From assembly GCA_022786605.1 (NCBI GenBank), contig JALFWW010000015.1:62001-126000 (forward strand): DNA of 64,000 bases, read 5' to 3'. The notes beneath the pieces were generated by a model. The model did not search any database and had not been told where the DNA came from. It saw only the letters and a list, made by a program, of their open reading frames with translations. Shown one piece after another: positions 17,783-27,585 of this stretch. Source of the stretch: Clostridia bacterium (lineage in GTDB: Bacteria > Bacillota > Clostridia > Lachnospirales > Anaerotignaceae). Position 1 is the stretch's first letter. The number at the start of each line of letters is the position of its first letter. The position numbers were made by a program, and so were the translations under genes.

Positions 17783-18699
17783 TGATGGAATATTTTACAT
17801 TTGCGGCAGAAAAAGAAGATATTGGCACCAGATTGGATGTGTTTCTGGCAGAAAATATGGAAGACCTTTCCCGCAGCGCTGTACAGAAACTGGTGGAAGG
17901 GGGACACATCCAGCTCAATGGCGGCAGCGTGAAATCCAATTATAAATTGCGTGAAAAAGACGTGATTGATGTGGAAGTGCCGGAAGCGAAAGAAATTGAA
18001 ATATTGCCGGAGGATATTCCTCTGGATATTCTTTATGAAGACGCCGACGTGATTGTGGTGAATAAGCCTCAGGGGATGGTGGTTCATCCCGCGCCGGGAC
18101 ATTATACAGGAACTTTGGTCAATGCCCTGATGTATCACTGCGGCAGTGAACTTTCCGGCATCAATGGGGAAAAACGCCCCGGCATTGTGCACCGCATTGA
18201 CAGAGATACCTCCGGGGTCTTGATGGTGGCGAAAAATAATGCTGCACATCAGGCTTTGGCGGCACAGTTGGCAGAGCACAGCATCACAAGAAAATATAAC
18301 GCCATTGTATTCAATGGTTTTAAAGAAGATGAGGGTACCGTTGACCAGCCTATTGGCAGAAATCCTTTGGATCGCAAAAAAATGGCGGTGACCCAGAAAC
18401 ACAGCCGCCATGCGGTGACCCATTATCGGGTGTTGCAGCGGATGGGGAATTTTACACTTATCGAAGCACAGCTGGAAACAGGCAGAACCCATCAGATTCG
18501 TGTACATATGACATATATCGGACATCCCTTGCTGGGGGATTTGGTATATGGACCCAAGATACAGCCTTTTGCCCTGCAGGGACAGGTGCTGCACGCAAGG
18601 GTGCTGGGGTTTGTGCATCCCACAACAGGAGCATACATGGAATTTGAGGCGCCCCTTCCAGAATATTTTCAGAAATTGATGGAACGTTTGGAGGGCTGA
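17782..18699 (+). CDS. RluD-like 23S rRNA pseudouridine synthase (RluA family)
   Basis: 305 residues. An N-terminal S4 domain (TRLDVFLAENMEDLSRSAVQ, about 15-65) precedes the catalytic domain, with VVNKPQGMVVHPA and HRIDRDTSGVLMVAK; Asp140 is the catalytic residue. LETGRTHQIRVHM is the third signature. Length and S4 domain fit RluD rather than RluA. It isomerises uridines of large-subunit rRNA. Translationally coupled to lspA, the usual arrangement in Firmicutes. Confidence 0.93.
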   Translation: MMEYFTFAAEKEDIGTRLDVFLAENMEDLSRSAVQKLVEGGHIQLNGGSVKSNYKLREKDVIDVEVPEAKEIEILPEDIPLDILYEDADVIVVNKPQGMVVHPAPGHYTGTLVNALMYHCGSELSGINGEKRPGIVHRIDRDTSGVLMVAKNNAAHQALAAQLAEHSITRKYNAIVFNGFKEDEGTVDQPIGRNPLDRKKMAVTQKHSRHAVTHYRVLQRMGNFTLIEAQLETGRTHQIRVHMTYIGHPLLGDLVYGPKIQPFALQGQVLHARVLGFVHPTTGAYMEFEAPLPEYFQKLMERLEG

Positions 18700-18714
18700 C
18701 AGGAGGCGAAACAA

Positions 18715-19644
18715 ATGGCATTGCATCGGAAAGACTTTTTCGGACTGCGGGATTTATCGGCAGATGATATCCGATATATCCTTAGTACGGCAGAAACCAT
18801 GAAATATATTTTGAACCAGAAGAATAAAAAGGCACCCCATTTGCAGGGGAAGTCTGTCATTATTTTGTTTTATGAGCAGAGTGCCCGCGCGAAACTGTCC
18901 TATGAACTGGCGGCACAGCATTTGAGTGCCAATGTGGTAGATATGACCAACTCCGCCCATTCCATGGAACGGGAAAGCCTGCAGGATATGGGACAGCTGG
19001 TAGACCAGATGGGGGCGGATTTTATTATTCTGCGTCATCCCATGGCAGGTGCTGCCCGTTTGCTGGCAGGCTGCGTGGAAGCATCGGTGATCAACGCCGG
19101 AGATGGTTACAACGAAAATCCCGGACAGTCTTTGCTGGATTTACTGACCATCAAAGAGCGCAAAGGCAGTTTTGAAGGTCTGAAAGTTGCCATTGTTGGT
19201 GATCTGATTCATAGCCGTGTTTCCAAAAGCAATATTTGGGGTTTGACGAAACTGGGGGCTGAAGTCTGTGTATCCGGTCCTCCCACACTGCTTTTGCCGG
19301 AAATTGAGAAATTTGGCGTACAGGTACATTATGATGTCCGGGAAGCGGTCAATCAGGCTGATGTTATCCTGACTACCCGTATGCGTCTGGAAACGCAAGA
19401 TAAAACATTTTTGCCTTCTCTGGATGAATATAAGCGGTTTTTCCGCATTGACCATAATTTGCTGCGATATGCCAAAGAAGATGCCATTGTCATGCATCCC
19501 GGTCCTATTCAGCGCGGCATAGAGATTTCTGACGGCGTTATTGACAGCCCGCAATGCATCATCAATGACCAGATCGCCAACAGTGTAGCGGTACGTATGG
19601 CGATGTTTTATATTCTGTCCCAGATGGGAGGTGCTTTGGCATGA
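18715..19644 (+). CDS. PyrB-like carbamoyltransferase homolog with altered active site
   Basis: 309 residues, the size of aspartate carbamoyltransferase catalytic chains, and similar over the full length (DFFGLRDLSADDIRYIL; GDLIHSRVSKSN; MHPGPIQRGIEI). Several carbamoyl-phosphate residues differ from the family: the STRT loop reads SARA (56-59), the Lys of the 80s loop is replaced (SMERES instead of xxKGES), the His of HPTQ is Asn135 (NPGQ), and the aspartate-side RxQ is RMR (222-224). Arg58, Arg107, His108 and Arg168 are kept. Either it has little normal activity, uses another substrate, or is structural. The next gene overlaps it by four bases. No pyrI regulatory subunit is present. Confidence 0.8.
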   Translation: MALHRKDFFGLRDLSADDIRYILSTAETMKYILNQKNKKAPHLQGKSVIILFYEQSARAKLSYELAAQHLSANVVDMTNSAHSMERESLQDMGQLVDQMGADFIILRHPMAGAARLLAGCVEASVINAGDGYNENPGQSLLDLLTIKERKGSFEGLKVAIVGDLIHSRVSKSNIWGLTKLGAEVCVSGPPTLLLPEIEKFGVQVHYDVREAVNQADVILTTRMRLETQDKTFLPSLDEYKRFFRIDHNLLRYAKEDAIVMHPGPIQRGIEISDGVIDSPQCIINDQIANSVAVRMAMFYILSQMGGALA

Positions 19645-20912
19645 AAACCATTCTGAAAAACTGCAAACTGATCACACCGCCTTATTCTGAAAAAAAGCTG
19701 TATGATATTTACATTGAAGGCGGGCTTATTACGGATATTGGTGAAAATCTTCATGTGGAAGATGCGAAAGAACTGAATCTGGATGGACATGTGGTTTTGC
19801 CCGGTTTTATTGATATGCACTGTAATATCTGTGAACCTGGGTTTGAAAATATCGAAGATATTTCCACTGTTTCCCGCAGTGCGGCAAGAGGCGGTTTTAC
19901 ATCCATTACCTGTGAACCCAATACAAAACCAGTAGTGGATAATAAAACTGTTGTGGAATATATCATTTCCAAGTCCAAAGCGCAGGCGTCTGTGAATATT
20001 TATCCTTATGGCAGTATGTCCATGGGATGCGAAGGCAAAGCCATTGCGGAAATCGGAGAAATGTACGAGGCTGGTGTAGTTGCCATTTCTGATGGCGATG
20101 AATTTATCGACAGCGCGGCACTTCTGCGGAATGTTATGCGTTACAGCCGTATGTTTGACCTGCCCATTATGACCCATTGTGAAGATAGGAGCCTTTCCGG
20201 CAAAGGCGTCATGAACGAAGGATATACAGCAACTTGTCTGGGATTATCAGGTATGCCAAGAGAGGCGGAAGAACTGCAGGTGGCAAGAAATATTTTGCTG
20301 GCGGAGATCACTGGCGCCAGACTCCATATCGCCCATGTGAGTACAAGTGGTTCTGTGCGCATGGTGCGCTATGCGAAAAAACAAGGATTACAGGTGACTT
20401 GTGAAACCTGCCCTCATTATTTTGCGTTGACAGAAGAAGCTGTAGAGGATTATAACACATTCGCGAAGGTGAATCCGCCTTTGAGGACACAGGAAGATGT
20501 GAATGCCATTCTGAAAGGTATTGCTGATGGTACCATTGATGTCATTGCTTCTGGACATAGTCCTACAAGTCGGACGGAGAAAGACAGAGAATTTGGCAAT
20601 GCGGCTTATGGTATTTCCGCTTTGGAAACAGCTTTTCCTATCAGCTTTACAAAACTTGTGGAAACCGGCATCATTTCTCTGGCACGTCTGGTAGAACTCA
20701 TGTCAAAAAAACCGGCAGAAATTTTAAAACTGGAACAGAAAGGTGAAATTGCCGTTGGCAAAGACGCCGATCTGATCGTCATTGAAACAAAAGGCACCCA
20801 GATCATTGAGCCGGAGCTTTTTGCGTCGAAAGCAAAATTTTCGCCTTTCGCGGGACAGGAAGTCAAAGGCAAGGTGGTTTATACCATCGTTGGCGGAAAA
20901 ATTGTGTCGTAA
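19641..20912 (+). CDS. PyrC-like dihydroorotase homolog lacking metal-ligand residues
   Basis: 423 residues, full-length class I dihydroorotase by layout (LPGFIDMH, CEPNTKPVVDN, IMTHCED, HIAHVST, YGISALETA). The zinc and substrate motif DxHxHxR reads DMHCNICEPG: His60 stays, the second His is Asn62 and the Arg is Cys64. The late TDHAPH block is SGHSPT (304-309), so the catalytic Asp is Gly305 and the terminal His is Thr. His179 and His232 are retained. With two metal ligands and the catalytic Asp gone, ordinary dihydroorotase activity is unlikely. Inactive PyrC homologs that hold PyrB in a complex are established in Pseudomonas, which is one possible role; here PyrB is altered too. Confidence 0.82.
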   Translation: MKTILKNCKLITPPYSEKKLYDIYIEGGLITDIGENLHVEDAKELNLDGHVVLPGFIDMHCNICEPGFENIEDISTVSRSAARGGFTSITCEPNTKPVVDNKTVVEYIISKSKAQASVNIYPYGSMSMGCEGKAIAEIGEMYEAGVVAISDGDEFIDSAALLRNVMRYSRMFDLPIMTHCEDRSLSGKGVMNEGYTATCLGLSGMPREAEELQVARNILLAEITGARLHIAHVSTSGSVRMVRYAKKQGLQVTCETCPHYFALTEEAVEDYNTFAKVNPPLRTQEDVNAILKGIADGTIDVIASGHSPTSRTEKDREFGNAAYGISALETAFPISFTKLVETGIISLARLVELMSKKPAEILKLEQKGEIAVGKDADLIVIETKGTQIIEPELFASKAKFSPFAGQEVKGKVVYTIVGGKIVS

Positions 20913-20948
20913 GGCTTTTGTGTAAGAAAGCCAAAAACGAGGTGTAAC

Positions 20949-23900
20949 ATGTATTTAAAAAGATTGGATTTACAGGGTTTTAAATCTTTCCCTGAAAAAG
21001 TTAAATTGGAATTTAATCCGGGTATCACGGCAGTGGTAGGTCCTAACGGCAGCGGTAAGAGCAATGTTTCTGACGCTGTGCGTTGGGTGCTTGGAGAACA
21101 GCGCGCAAAAAGCCTCCGCGGGGATAAAATGGAGGATGTTATTTTTGCTGGCACAGAAAACAGAAAACCCCAAGGCTTTGCGGAAGTGACCATTGTCATT
21201 GACAATCAGGATGGACGTATGCCAGTGGAGTTTACGGAAGTGCAGGTGACTCGCCGGGTATTCCGTTCCGGCGAAAGTGAATACCGTATCAATGGCGCTG
21301 CCTGCCGTTTGAAAGATATTCAGGAACTGTTTATGGATACAGGTGTGGGCAGAGAAGGCTATTCCATCGTTGGACAGGGCAGAATCGACGAGATTCTCAA
21401 TGCCAAAGGGGATGAACGCCGACGGATTTTCGAGGAAGCCACAGGGATTGTCAAATATAAAACCCGTAAAATAGAAGCAACCAATAAACTGGAAAAAGAA
21501 CAGCAGAATCTGCTCCGTGTGGAAGATATTATTTCGGAGCTGGAGGGACAGCTTGCGCCGCTGGAAGAACAGAGTGAAACAGCAAGACAGTTCCTTTCTT
21601 TGCGGGAACAGCTGAAACAGGCGGAAATTGCCATGTTCTGCACAGAAGCGGAGCAAATGGAACAGGAGTTTGACCGCCTGACAGAACAAATGGCGCTGGC
21701 TGCGGAACAGCAGGCAATGGCGCAAACAGAGAGCAATGCCGCCAGAGAACAGATTGCCGCAAAGAAACAACAGAATGAAGAAAAAAATGCTGCTTTGCAG
21801 ACATTGAACGATACCATTGCTCAGGTAAAGGCAGATATTGAAAAAACAGAAGGTCGTATTCGTCTGGCGGAAGAACAGAGTCAGAACGATGCGGCAAATC
21901 TGACCCGTATGGAAAAAGAAGCCGCTGTCAAAGAAAAACAGCAGGCGGAAAAACAGCAGGAAACAGAAGTCTGCCGCAGCCGCATTACAGCGCTGAAAAT
22001 GACTATGGATCGGGAACAGGAACAGCTGGATACACTGGAAGCATCTTATGAGAACTTGAGCAGTACCTTGCAGCAGCAAGAAAGTCGTGCGGAAAGCTTT
22101 AAGGATGAAATCTTTGAGCAGATTCGGATTGGTACAGAAGCCAAAGGGGAAATTGCCAAGCGAGAAGCCATGATGGAACAGTTCTCCAGCAGAAAAGAAC
22201 AGCTGGAAACGGAAATTGCCCATACCCAGAGCCGTTTGGAGCATCAGGAAGTCCATCAGAAAGTGCTGGAGAAAAAGGCGCAGGAACAGCAGGAAACAGC
22301 CGATTTTCTGGAACAGGAACTGGATGCCTTGGAACAGGATAGCCGTCATGCGTCAGAAACCAAAGCTAAGGCAGAACGTGCTCTGGCACAGCAGGAAAGA
22401 GCAGTTTCAGAGAAAAAATCCCGCCTGCGTCTGCTGTCTGAATTGGAACGGGAGCATGAAGGCTTTTACAATAGCGTCAAAAGCCTCTTGAATCTGCCCG
22501 ACCAGAAAGAGCGTGGTATCTGTGGTGCCGTTGGGCAGCTTTTGCAAGTAGAAGAAGCCTATGAAACTGCCATTGAAGCGGCATTGGGCGGCGCCATGCA
22601 GAATGTTGTCACCAAAACAGAAGAAGATGCCAAAAACGCCATCCAGTATTTGAAACAGCGGCGTTTGGGTCGTGCCACATTCTTGCCGATCACAGCGGTG
22701 AAGGGCAGAGTGCTGGAAGGTCGTCCTGCTATTTTGGAAGAACGAGGCATCATCGGCACAGCGGATACGCTGGTATCTTTCGCGGAAGAATACCGTGGTA
22801 TCATGACTTATTTGCTGGGAAGAATCCTCATTGTGGAAAATCTGGATGAGGCAGTCAGACTGGCGAAGAAATATCGCCATCAGTATAAAATGGTAACCCT
22901 GGAAGGGGACATCATGAATCCGGGTGGTGCCATGACTGGTGGTTCTCAGGCGAAGAAAACAACCAATATCTTTGGCAGAACCAGAGAAATCCATACATTA
23001 CAGAAAGAATTAGAGGATGCGGGCAAACAGACCGCATCTCTGGAAGAAGCCTTGCAGCTTGCGGAAGAAGATTTGCAGGAAATCGCTGAACAGATCATGG
23101 AAAAGAAATTAGAACTGCAAAAATTGACCGTGACCATCCAGACAGGTAAAGGCGAAATGGCGAAAATGGAAAGCGAAATTGCCGAAACCAATTCCCGTTT
23201 GAAATTATTGGAACTGGAAGAAAGACAGCTGGCAGATCAGTTGTCACGGGCAGAAGGGGATATTGCAAAGAGCAAAGAAACTTTGGCGCAAAGTGAAGCA
23301 GCTATGGCAGAAGCAAATGAATCCCTGTCCGCTTTTCAGGAAAATCTGGCAGAGGAAAAAGAACAGCGGGATCACCTGATGGAAGAAATCACACAGGTGA
23401 AAATCCGTATTTCTAATAGCGGACAGCAGATTTACGCCGCAGAAGAAACGGTGCTGCGCTTGCAGCAGGAGGCGGAAACGCTGCAAAAAGAAACCCGTCA
23501 GCTTCATCAGCAAATGGAGCTTTTGAAAGAAAGTGGCGATAAACGGGAAGAAACCCAGGAAGCCCTTCATGGAGAACGGGAAAAGCTGGAACAGCAGGAA
23601 GAAACCCTGCGTCAGCAGTTGGAGGAAACAAACGCCCTCATTGCTTCTCTGACGGCGGATACGGCAGAATTGGAGGAAGCTGTGCAGACAGCAGCCGATA
23701 CTGTTGCCAAGCTGGAGAACGAGTTGTTCCGTATCGAAACGAAACAGGAAAAAATAAATGAAGAAAAACAACGCATCTTTGACCGCATGTGGGAAGAATA
23801 TGAAATCACCATTGGTGCGGCAAAAGAAGCGTCAAAAGAAGAAAAACGCCCTTATGGCGAATTGAAACGCTTATCGAAAGAATGGAAAAATGATATGCGC

Positions 23901-24518
23901 GCCCTTGGCAATGTCAATGTAGGTGCCATCGACCAGTATCGAGAAGTGAAAGAACGCTTTGACTTTTTGACAAATCAGCGGGCGGATATTTTGGAAGCGG
24001 AAGAAAAACTCCGCCAGATCATCGCTGAATTGACAGAGCTCATGGAAAAACAGTTCCGAGAACAGTTTGCCGTGATTTCTAAAAACTTCAGTGAAGTATT
24101 CCAGGAAATGTTTGGCGGCGGGAAAGCCTATCTGAAACTTTCTGACGATGCCAATGCACTGGAATCATCCATTGATATTGTGGCACAGCCGCCCGGCAAA
24201 AGTTTGCAGAATATGCAGCTGCTTTCCGGTGGGGAACGTGCGTTAACTGCCATTGCCATTTTGTTTTCCATTTTGAAAATGAAGCCGTCACCTTTCTGTA
24301 TTCTGGACGAAATCGAGGCGGCGCTGGACGATGCCAATGTCAGACGCTATGCCCAGTATTTGACACGGTTTTCCAAGGAAACCCAGTTTATTGTCATTAC
24401 CCATCGTAAGGGTACCATGGAATATGCCGATGTCATGTACGGTGTCACTATGCAGGAAAAAGGTGTTTCAAAATTGATTTCTGTGGACTTTTCTAAGGCA
24501 CAGGAAGATGTAGTTTAA
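20949..24518 (+). CDS. smc: Chromosome segregation ATPase SMC
   Basis: 1189 residues, normal length. Walker A is GPNGSGKSN (31-39); the N-terminal head is followed by coiled coil, a hinge around 500-650 (GICGAVGQLLQVEEAYETAI ... GGAMTGG), a second coiled coil, and the C-terminal head with the signature LLSGGERALTAIAILF and Walker B CILDEIEAALDDANV. SMC dimers load onto DNA with ScpA/ScpB and organise the chromosome. The usual neighbour rnc is not directly upstream; the PyrB/PyrC-like pair occupies that place. Confidence 0.98.
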   Translation: MYLKRLDLQGFKSFPEKVKLEFNPGITAVVGPNGSGKSNVSDAVRWVLGEQRAKSLRGDKMEDVIFAGTENRKPQGFAEVTIVIDNQDGRMPVEFTEVQVTRRVFRSGESEYRINGAACRLKDIQELFMDTGVGREGYSIVGQGRIDEILNAKGDERRRIFEEATGIVKYKTRKIEATNKLEKEQQNLLRVEDIISELEGQLAPLEEQSETARQFLSLREQLKQAEIAMFCTEAEQMEQEFDRLTEQMALAAEQQAMAQTESNAAREQIAAKKQQNEEKNAALQTLNDTIAQVKADIEKTEGRIRLAEEQSQNDAANLTRMEKEAAVKEKQQAEKQQETEVCRSRITALKMTMDREQEQLDTLEASYENLSSTLQQQESRAESFKDEIFEQIRIGTEAKGEIAKREAMMEQFSSRKEQLETEIAHTQSRLEHQEVHQKVLEKKAQEQQETADFLEQELDALEQDSRHASETKAKAERALAQQERAVSEKKSRLRLLSELEREHEGFYNSVKSLLNLPDQKERGICGAVGQLLQVEEAYETAIEAALGGAMQNVVTKTEEDAKNAIQYLKQRRLGRATFLPITAVKGRVLEGRPAILEERGIIGTADTLVSFAEEYRGIMTYLLGRILIVENLDEAVRLAKKYRHQYKMVTLEGDIMNPGGAMTGGSQAKKTTNIFGRTREIHTLQKELEDAGKQTASLEEALQLAEEDLQEIAEQIMEKKLELQKLTVTIQTGKGEMAKMESEIAETNSRLKLLELEERQLADQLSRAEGDIAKSKETLAQSEAAMAEANESLSAFQENLAEEKEQRDHLMEEITQVKIRISNSGQQIYAAEETVLRLQQEAETLQKETRQLHQQMELLKESGDKREETQEALHGEREKLEQQEETLRQQLEETNALIASLTADTAELEEAVQTAADTVAKLENELFRIETKQEKINEEKQRIFDRMWEEYEITIGAAKEASKEEKRPYGELKRLSKEWKNDMRALGNVNVGAIDQYREVKERFDFLTNQRADILEAEEKLRQIIAELTELMEKQFREQFAVISKNFSEVFQEMFGGGKAYLKLSDDANALESSIDIVAQPPGKSLQNMQLLSGGERALTAIAILFSILKMKPSPFCILDEIEAALDDANVRRYAQYLTRFSKETQFIVITHRKGTMEYADVMYGVTMQEKGVSKLISVDFSKAQEDVV

Positions 24519-24532
24519 TTTGAGGTGAAAAT

Positions 24533-26047
24533 ATGGGATTTTTTGATTTTTTGAAGAAGAAACCGCAGGAACAGCCTGTGGTGGAGCAGACAGAAGAAAA
24601 AGATGTTGTGGAGATTGCTGGTATTGAGGTGAACACGGCTCCTGAAAAAGAAGAAGACATTGTTCTTAATGTCAATGAAGATTTGGGAACCACAACCGCA
24701 ATCAATCAGGCAGTCCATGAGGTCATGGACGAAGAAGAAATTGAGTTCCACGAAAAAGCCGGCGGTACACTGTATCAGGAAAATGATGATATTGCGGCGG
24801 CAGAGGATGAACCGGAAGTGGAAATTGAACTGACCACAGAGGAAACCGTTGTGCCGGAAGACACCGAAGCCTTTACAGAAGAACTGACAGAATTGGTGGA
24901 AGAAGGTCTGGAAGCGGCAGCGGAAAGCGAACGGGAATTGCAGGTGGAAACCGCAGAAGAAAAATTCGTGGAAGAAAGTGAAGCGGAAGGTCAGCAATTT
25001 GTGGAAGAACTGGCTGATTTTGTGGCAGAAGAGATGGAAGCAGAAGAAGCCGTAGAAGAAACAGCAGAAGAAGCTGAACCTGAAGCTGTTCCCGAAGAAG
25101 CACCTGTACAGGAACCCGTCAAAGAGAAAAAAGGCTTTTTTGCCCGTCTGAAAGAAGGTCTGGATAAGACCAGAAAGAACATTTTGGGCGGAGTAGACAC
25201 CGTTCTGGGCAGTTTTACAAAGATTGATGAGGATTTGTTTGAAGAACTGGAAGAAGCTCTTATCATGGCGGATATGGGCGTACAGACCACTATGGACATC
25301 GTGGAAAATCTGCGTCAGCGTGTGAAAAAAGAACGTGCCACAGACCCTGCGGTCATTAAAGATATGCTCATTGATGAAATCACAGCCATTTTGCAGGATG
25401 GAGTAGAGGAAGAAGAAAATCTGCCTTCTCCTACAGTGATGCTGGTCATCGGTGTTAACGGCGTTGGTAAGACCACAACCATCGGCAAACTTTCTCATAA
25501 CTTCAAAAATGAAGGTAAGTCTGTACTGCTGGCGGCAGCAGATACTTTCCGTGCGGCAGCTATCGACCAGCTGGAAGTATGGGGACAGCGTGCCGGTATT
25601 GAAGTCATCAAACATGAAGAAAACGCGGACCCTGCGGCTGTTGTCTTTGATGCAGTCCATGCGGCAAGAAACCGCAAAACAGACCTGCTCATCTGTGATA
25701 CAGCAGGACGTCTCCATAACAAAAAGAACCTCATGGAAGAACTGCGGAAAATCTCCCGTGTCATTGAACGGGAATACCCTGCGGCTCATAAAGAAACTTA
25801 TCTGGTGTTGGATGCTACCACAGGACAGAATGCTTTGCAGCAGGCAAAATTGTTTATGGAAGTGGCAGACATCACAGGCATTATTCTGACAAAACTGGAT
25901 GGTACCGCAAAGGGTGGTATTGTTGTTGCCATTAAGAGTGAACTGAAAATCCCTGTACGCTATATCGGCGTTGGGGAAGGCATCGAAGATTTGCAGAAAT
26001 TCCACGCAGAAGATTTTGCCAAAGCGCTGTTTGGTGAAGAAGCATAA
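24533..26047 (+). CDS. ftsY: Signal recognition particle receptor FtsY
   Basis: 504 residues, about 14 bases after smc. The first 200 residues form a very acidic Glu-rich tail, longer than in Bacillus, which lacks an extended A domain; it probably helps membrane association. The NG core carries GVNGVGKTTTIGKLS (P-loop), DTFRAAAIDQLE, CDTAGRLHNKKNLMEELRKI and TKLDGTAKGG. FtsY docks SRP-bound ribosomes to the translocon. Here the gene after ftsY is a SUFU protein, not the usual ylxM-ffh pair. Confidence 0.97.
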   Translation: MGFFDFLKKKPQEQPVVEQTEEKDVVEIAGIEVNTAPEKEEDIVLNVNEDLGTTTAINQAVHEVMDEEEIEFHEKAGGTLYQENDDIAAAEDEPEVEIELTTEETVVPEDTEAFTEELTELVEEGLEAAAESERELQVETAEEKFVEESEAEGQQFVEELADFVAEEMEAEEAVEETAEEAEPEAVPEEAPVQEPVKEKKGFFARLKEGLDKTRKNILGGVDTVLGSFTKIDEDLFEELEEALIMADMGVQTTMDIVENLRQRVKKERATDPAVIKDMLIDEITAILQDGVEEEENLPSPTVMLVIGVNGVGKTTTIGKLSHNFKNEGKSVLLAAADTFRAAAIDQLEVWGQRAGIEVIKHEENADPAAVVFDAVHAARNRKTDLLICDTAGRLHNKKNLMEELRKISRVIEREYPAAHKETYLVLDATTGQNALQQAKLFMEVADITGIILTKLDGTAKGGIVVAIKSELKIPVRYIGVGEGIEDLQKFHAEDFAKALFGEEA

Positions 26048-26061
26048 GAGAGGACAGAAAA

Positions 26062-26829
26062 ATGGAAGAAAAGAATTTGCAGAATGAAGAAACAACAGTG
26101 GTACGCCATCAGGAACCGAAAAAGAACGAAAAACAGCGTCCTGTCCATACCACACCTTATAGTCAGGAAATCCAGAAGCATATGAACAAATGCTTCCCTG
26201 GACGTACAGAACGGGTTTTCTTTGATAAACTCAATGATTATTTGCAGGTAGATATTCATATTCTGGAAGCGCCTACCAAACAGGATTTCCATGTGCTGTA
26301 TACTGTTGGTATGAGCGCATTGCCTATGAAACTGCCTGATGAGTTTTATCCCGATTATCAGATGCTGGAGCGGGCAGAACTCATTGCCTTGCTGCCTGCG
26401 GAATGGCAGCTGCCAGAACCCGGGGAAGGGGAAACATATAACAATACCTTCTGGTGGCCTGTAGACCTGCTGCAGTATCTGGCAAGATTCCCTCACGAGT
26501 ACAAAAGCTGGCTGGGATGGGGACATACCGTTCCCAACTCTGACAAATATGTATCTTATGATGAAGCCAGTACAAAACTGTGCGGTGTTATGATTTCCGC
26601 ATTGAACGAAGCCATCAGCATGTTCCATGCCAAAGACGGTACACTTATCAATCTGTATGCCCTGCTGCCTCTGTATAAAGAAGAAATCGACTTCAAACAG
26701 CAGGAAGGCGGCGAGGCACTGCTGCAGAAAATGGTAGGCATCAACGGCTTTGGTATGATTATCTTTCCTGACAGACCTAATGTGTGTCTGGAAGAAGGGG
26801 AAACAGACGAAAACGAAAAAGAATCCTAA
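26062..26829 (+). CDS. SUFU (suppressor of fused) domain protein
   Basis: 255 residues, 14 bases after ftsY and likely co-transcribed. The N-terminal 25 residues are charged. The body matches the bacterial SUFU domain: VLYTVGMSALPM, YQMLERAELIALLPAEW, WWPVDLLQYLARFPHEYKSWLGWGHT, and LLPLYKEEIDF near the end. Bacterial SUFU proteins are of unknown cellular role; some are immunity-like proteins in polymorphic toxin loci, but no toxin gene is nearby, and the housekeeping context argues against that here. A terminator follows. Confidence 0.85.
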   Translation: MEEKNLQNEETTVVRHQEPKKNEKQRPVHTTPYSQEIQKHMNKCFPGRTERVFFDKLNDYLQVDIHILEAPTKQDFHVLYTVGMSALPMKLPDEFYPDYQMLERAELIALLPAEWQLPEPGEGETYNNTFWWPVDLLQYLARFPHEYKSWLGWGHTVPNSDKYVSYDEASTKLCGVMISALNEAISMFHAKDGTLINLYALLPLYKEEIDFKQQEGGEALLQKMVGINGFGMIIFPDRPNVCLEEGETDENEKES

Positions 26830-26835
26830 GACAGC

Positions 26836-26866
26836 AAAAAACCTCCTGTGTGTACAGGAGGTTTTT
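26836..26866. terminator. Bidirectional intrinsic terminator
   Basis: AAAAAACCTCCTGT pairs with ACAGGAGGTTTTT. It separates the ftsY unit from the convergent minus-strand gene. Confidence 0.9.
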
Positions 26867-26876
26867 GATTATGTTT

Positions 26877-27446
26877 TTAGGATGCTTGAGTGAAATCTAA
26901 GACTTCCAGAGAAGAAGCCATGGTTTCCATATCCTGTTGTTCCAGTTTGCCACGTAAAAGAAACATCCACGTTCCTTGTTTCCAGAACAATGTGTTTTCC
27001 AGTTCTCCTGACTGGAAAATATATGTGCCTTCCTCATAGGACTGCTCATTTTCTAATGTGATATATTTTTGGATGTAGTCTGCGTCATTGGACTGTACAA
27101 ACCAAAGGGATTCACTTTGGATATTTTCTGCATCAATTCTCTTTTTTGGATTTTCCAGATAGGTGTTCTGGAAATAATGCTCTATGGTTTCTGTGCTGTT
27201 GTCAGCATTTACACGGATTTCAGATTGCTGCAAAGAATACGCGTCAGGGATTTTGGCAGGGAAATAAATGGTTTCCGGCATATCCTGCGCAAAATCGGAC
27301 TGGATTTGTTCTAGTTCTTCTGTTTGGACATTTCGCCAGGCAATGGGGGCTTCTGGTTCGTTTTTAGAAGCAATACATCCTTTCACATAAAATAGGATGA
27401 GCAGCAGAGCAATGATAATCAAAACAATACGTGGTGTTTTTTTCAT
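26877..27446 (-). CDS. Membrane-anchored hypothetical protein
   Basis: 189 residues, starting MKKTPRIVLIIIALLL. One N-terminal hydrophobic segment (about 7-24) ends KGCIAS; Cys lies where a lipobox would, but Lys at -2 makes lipidation doubtful. The remaining 160 residues should lie outside the membrane and read ETIYFPAKIPDAYSLQQSEI, similar in style to DUF4367-type domains seen behind clostridial anti-sigma factors; the family is not assigned with confidence. No sigma-factor partner is visible. GAGGGATTTT upstream of the ATG supports the start. Confidence 0.6.
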   Translation of the reverse strand: MKKTPRIVLIIIALLLILFYVKGCIASKNEPEAPIAWRNVQTEELEQIQSDFAQDMPETIYFPAKIPDAYSLQQSEIRVNADNSTETIEHYFQNTYLENPKKRIDAENIQSESLWFVQSNDADYIQKYITLENEQSYEEGTYIFQSGELENTLFWKQGTWMFLLRGKLEQQDMETMASSLEVLDFTQAS

Positions 27447-27585
27447 AAAATCCCTCTTTTCTGATTTATGATAACAATTCAGACATAAACTAAATAATGG
27501 AGAAAAGCGATATTCTTAATGACAATATAGCATAGGGAAAAAACTTTTACAAGAATATGCGTCCCAAAAAGAAAAAAGGACTGTC

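Noticed and set aside
18715-20912. Sequencing error or frameshift as explanation for the altered PyrB/PyrC motifs
   Set aside because: Frames stay open and all surrounding conserved blocks are in register; each changed motif is a set of substitutions, not a shift.
24515-26155. 546-codon minus-strand frame
   Set aside because: Antisense to ftsY, Phe- and Cys-rich, no recognisable domain.
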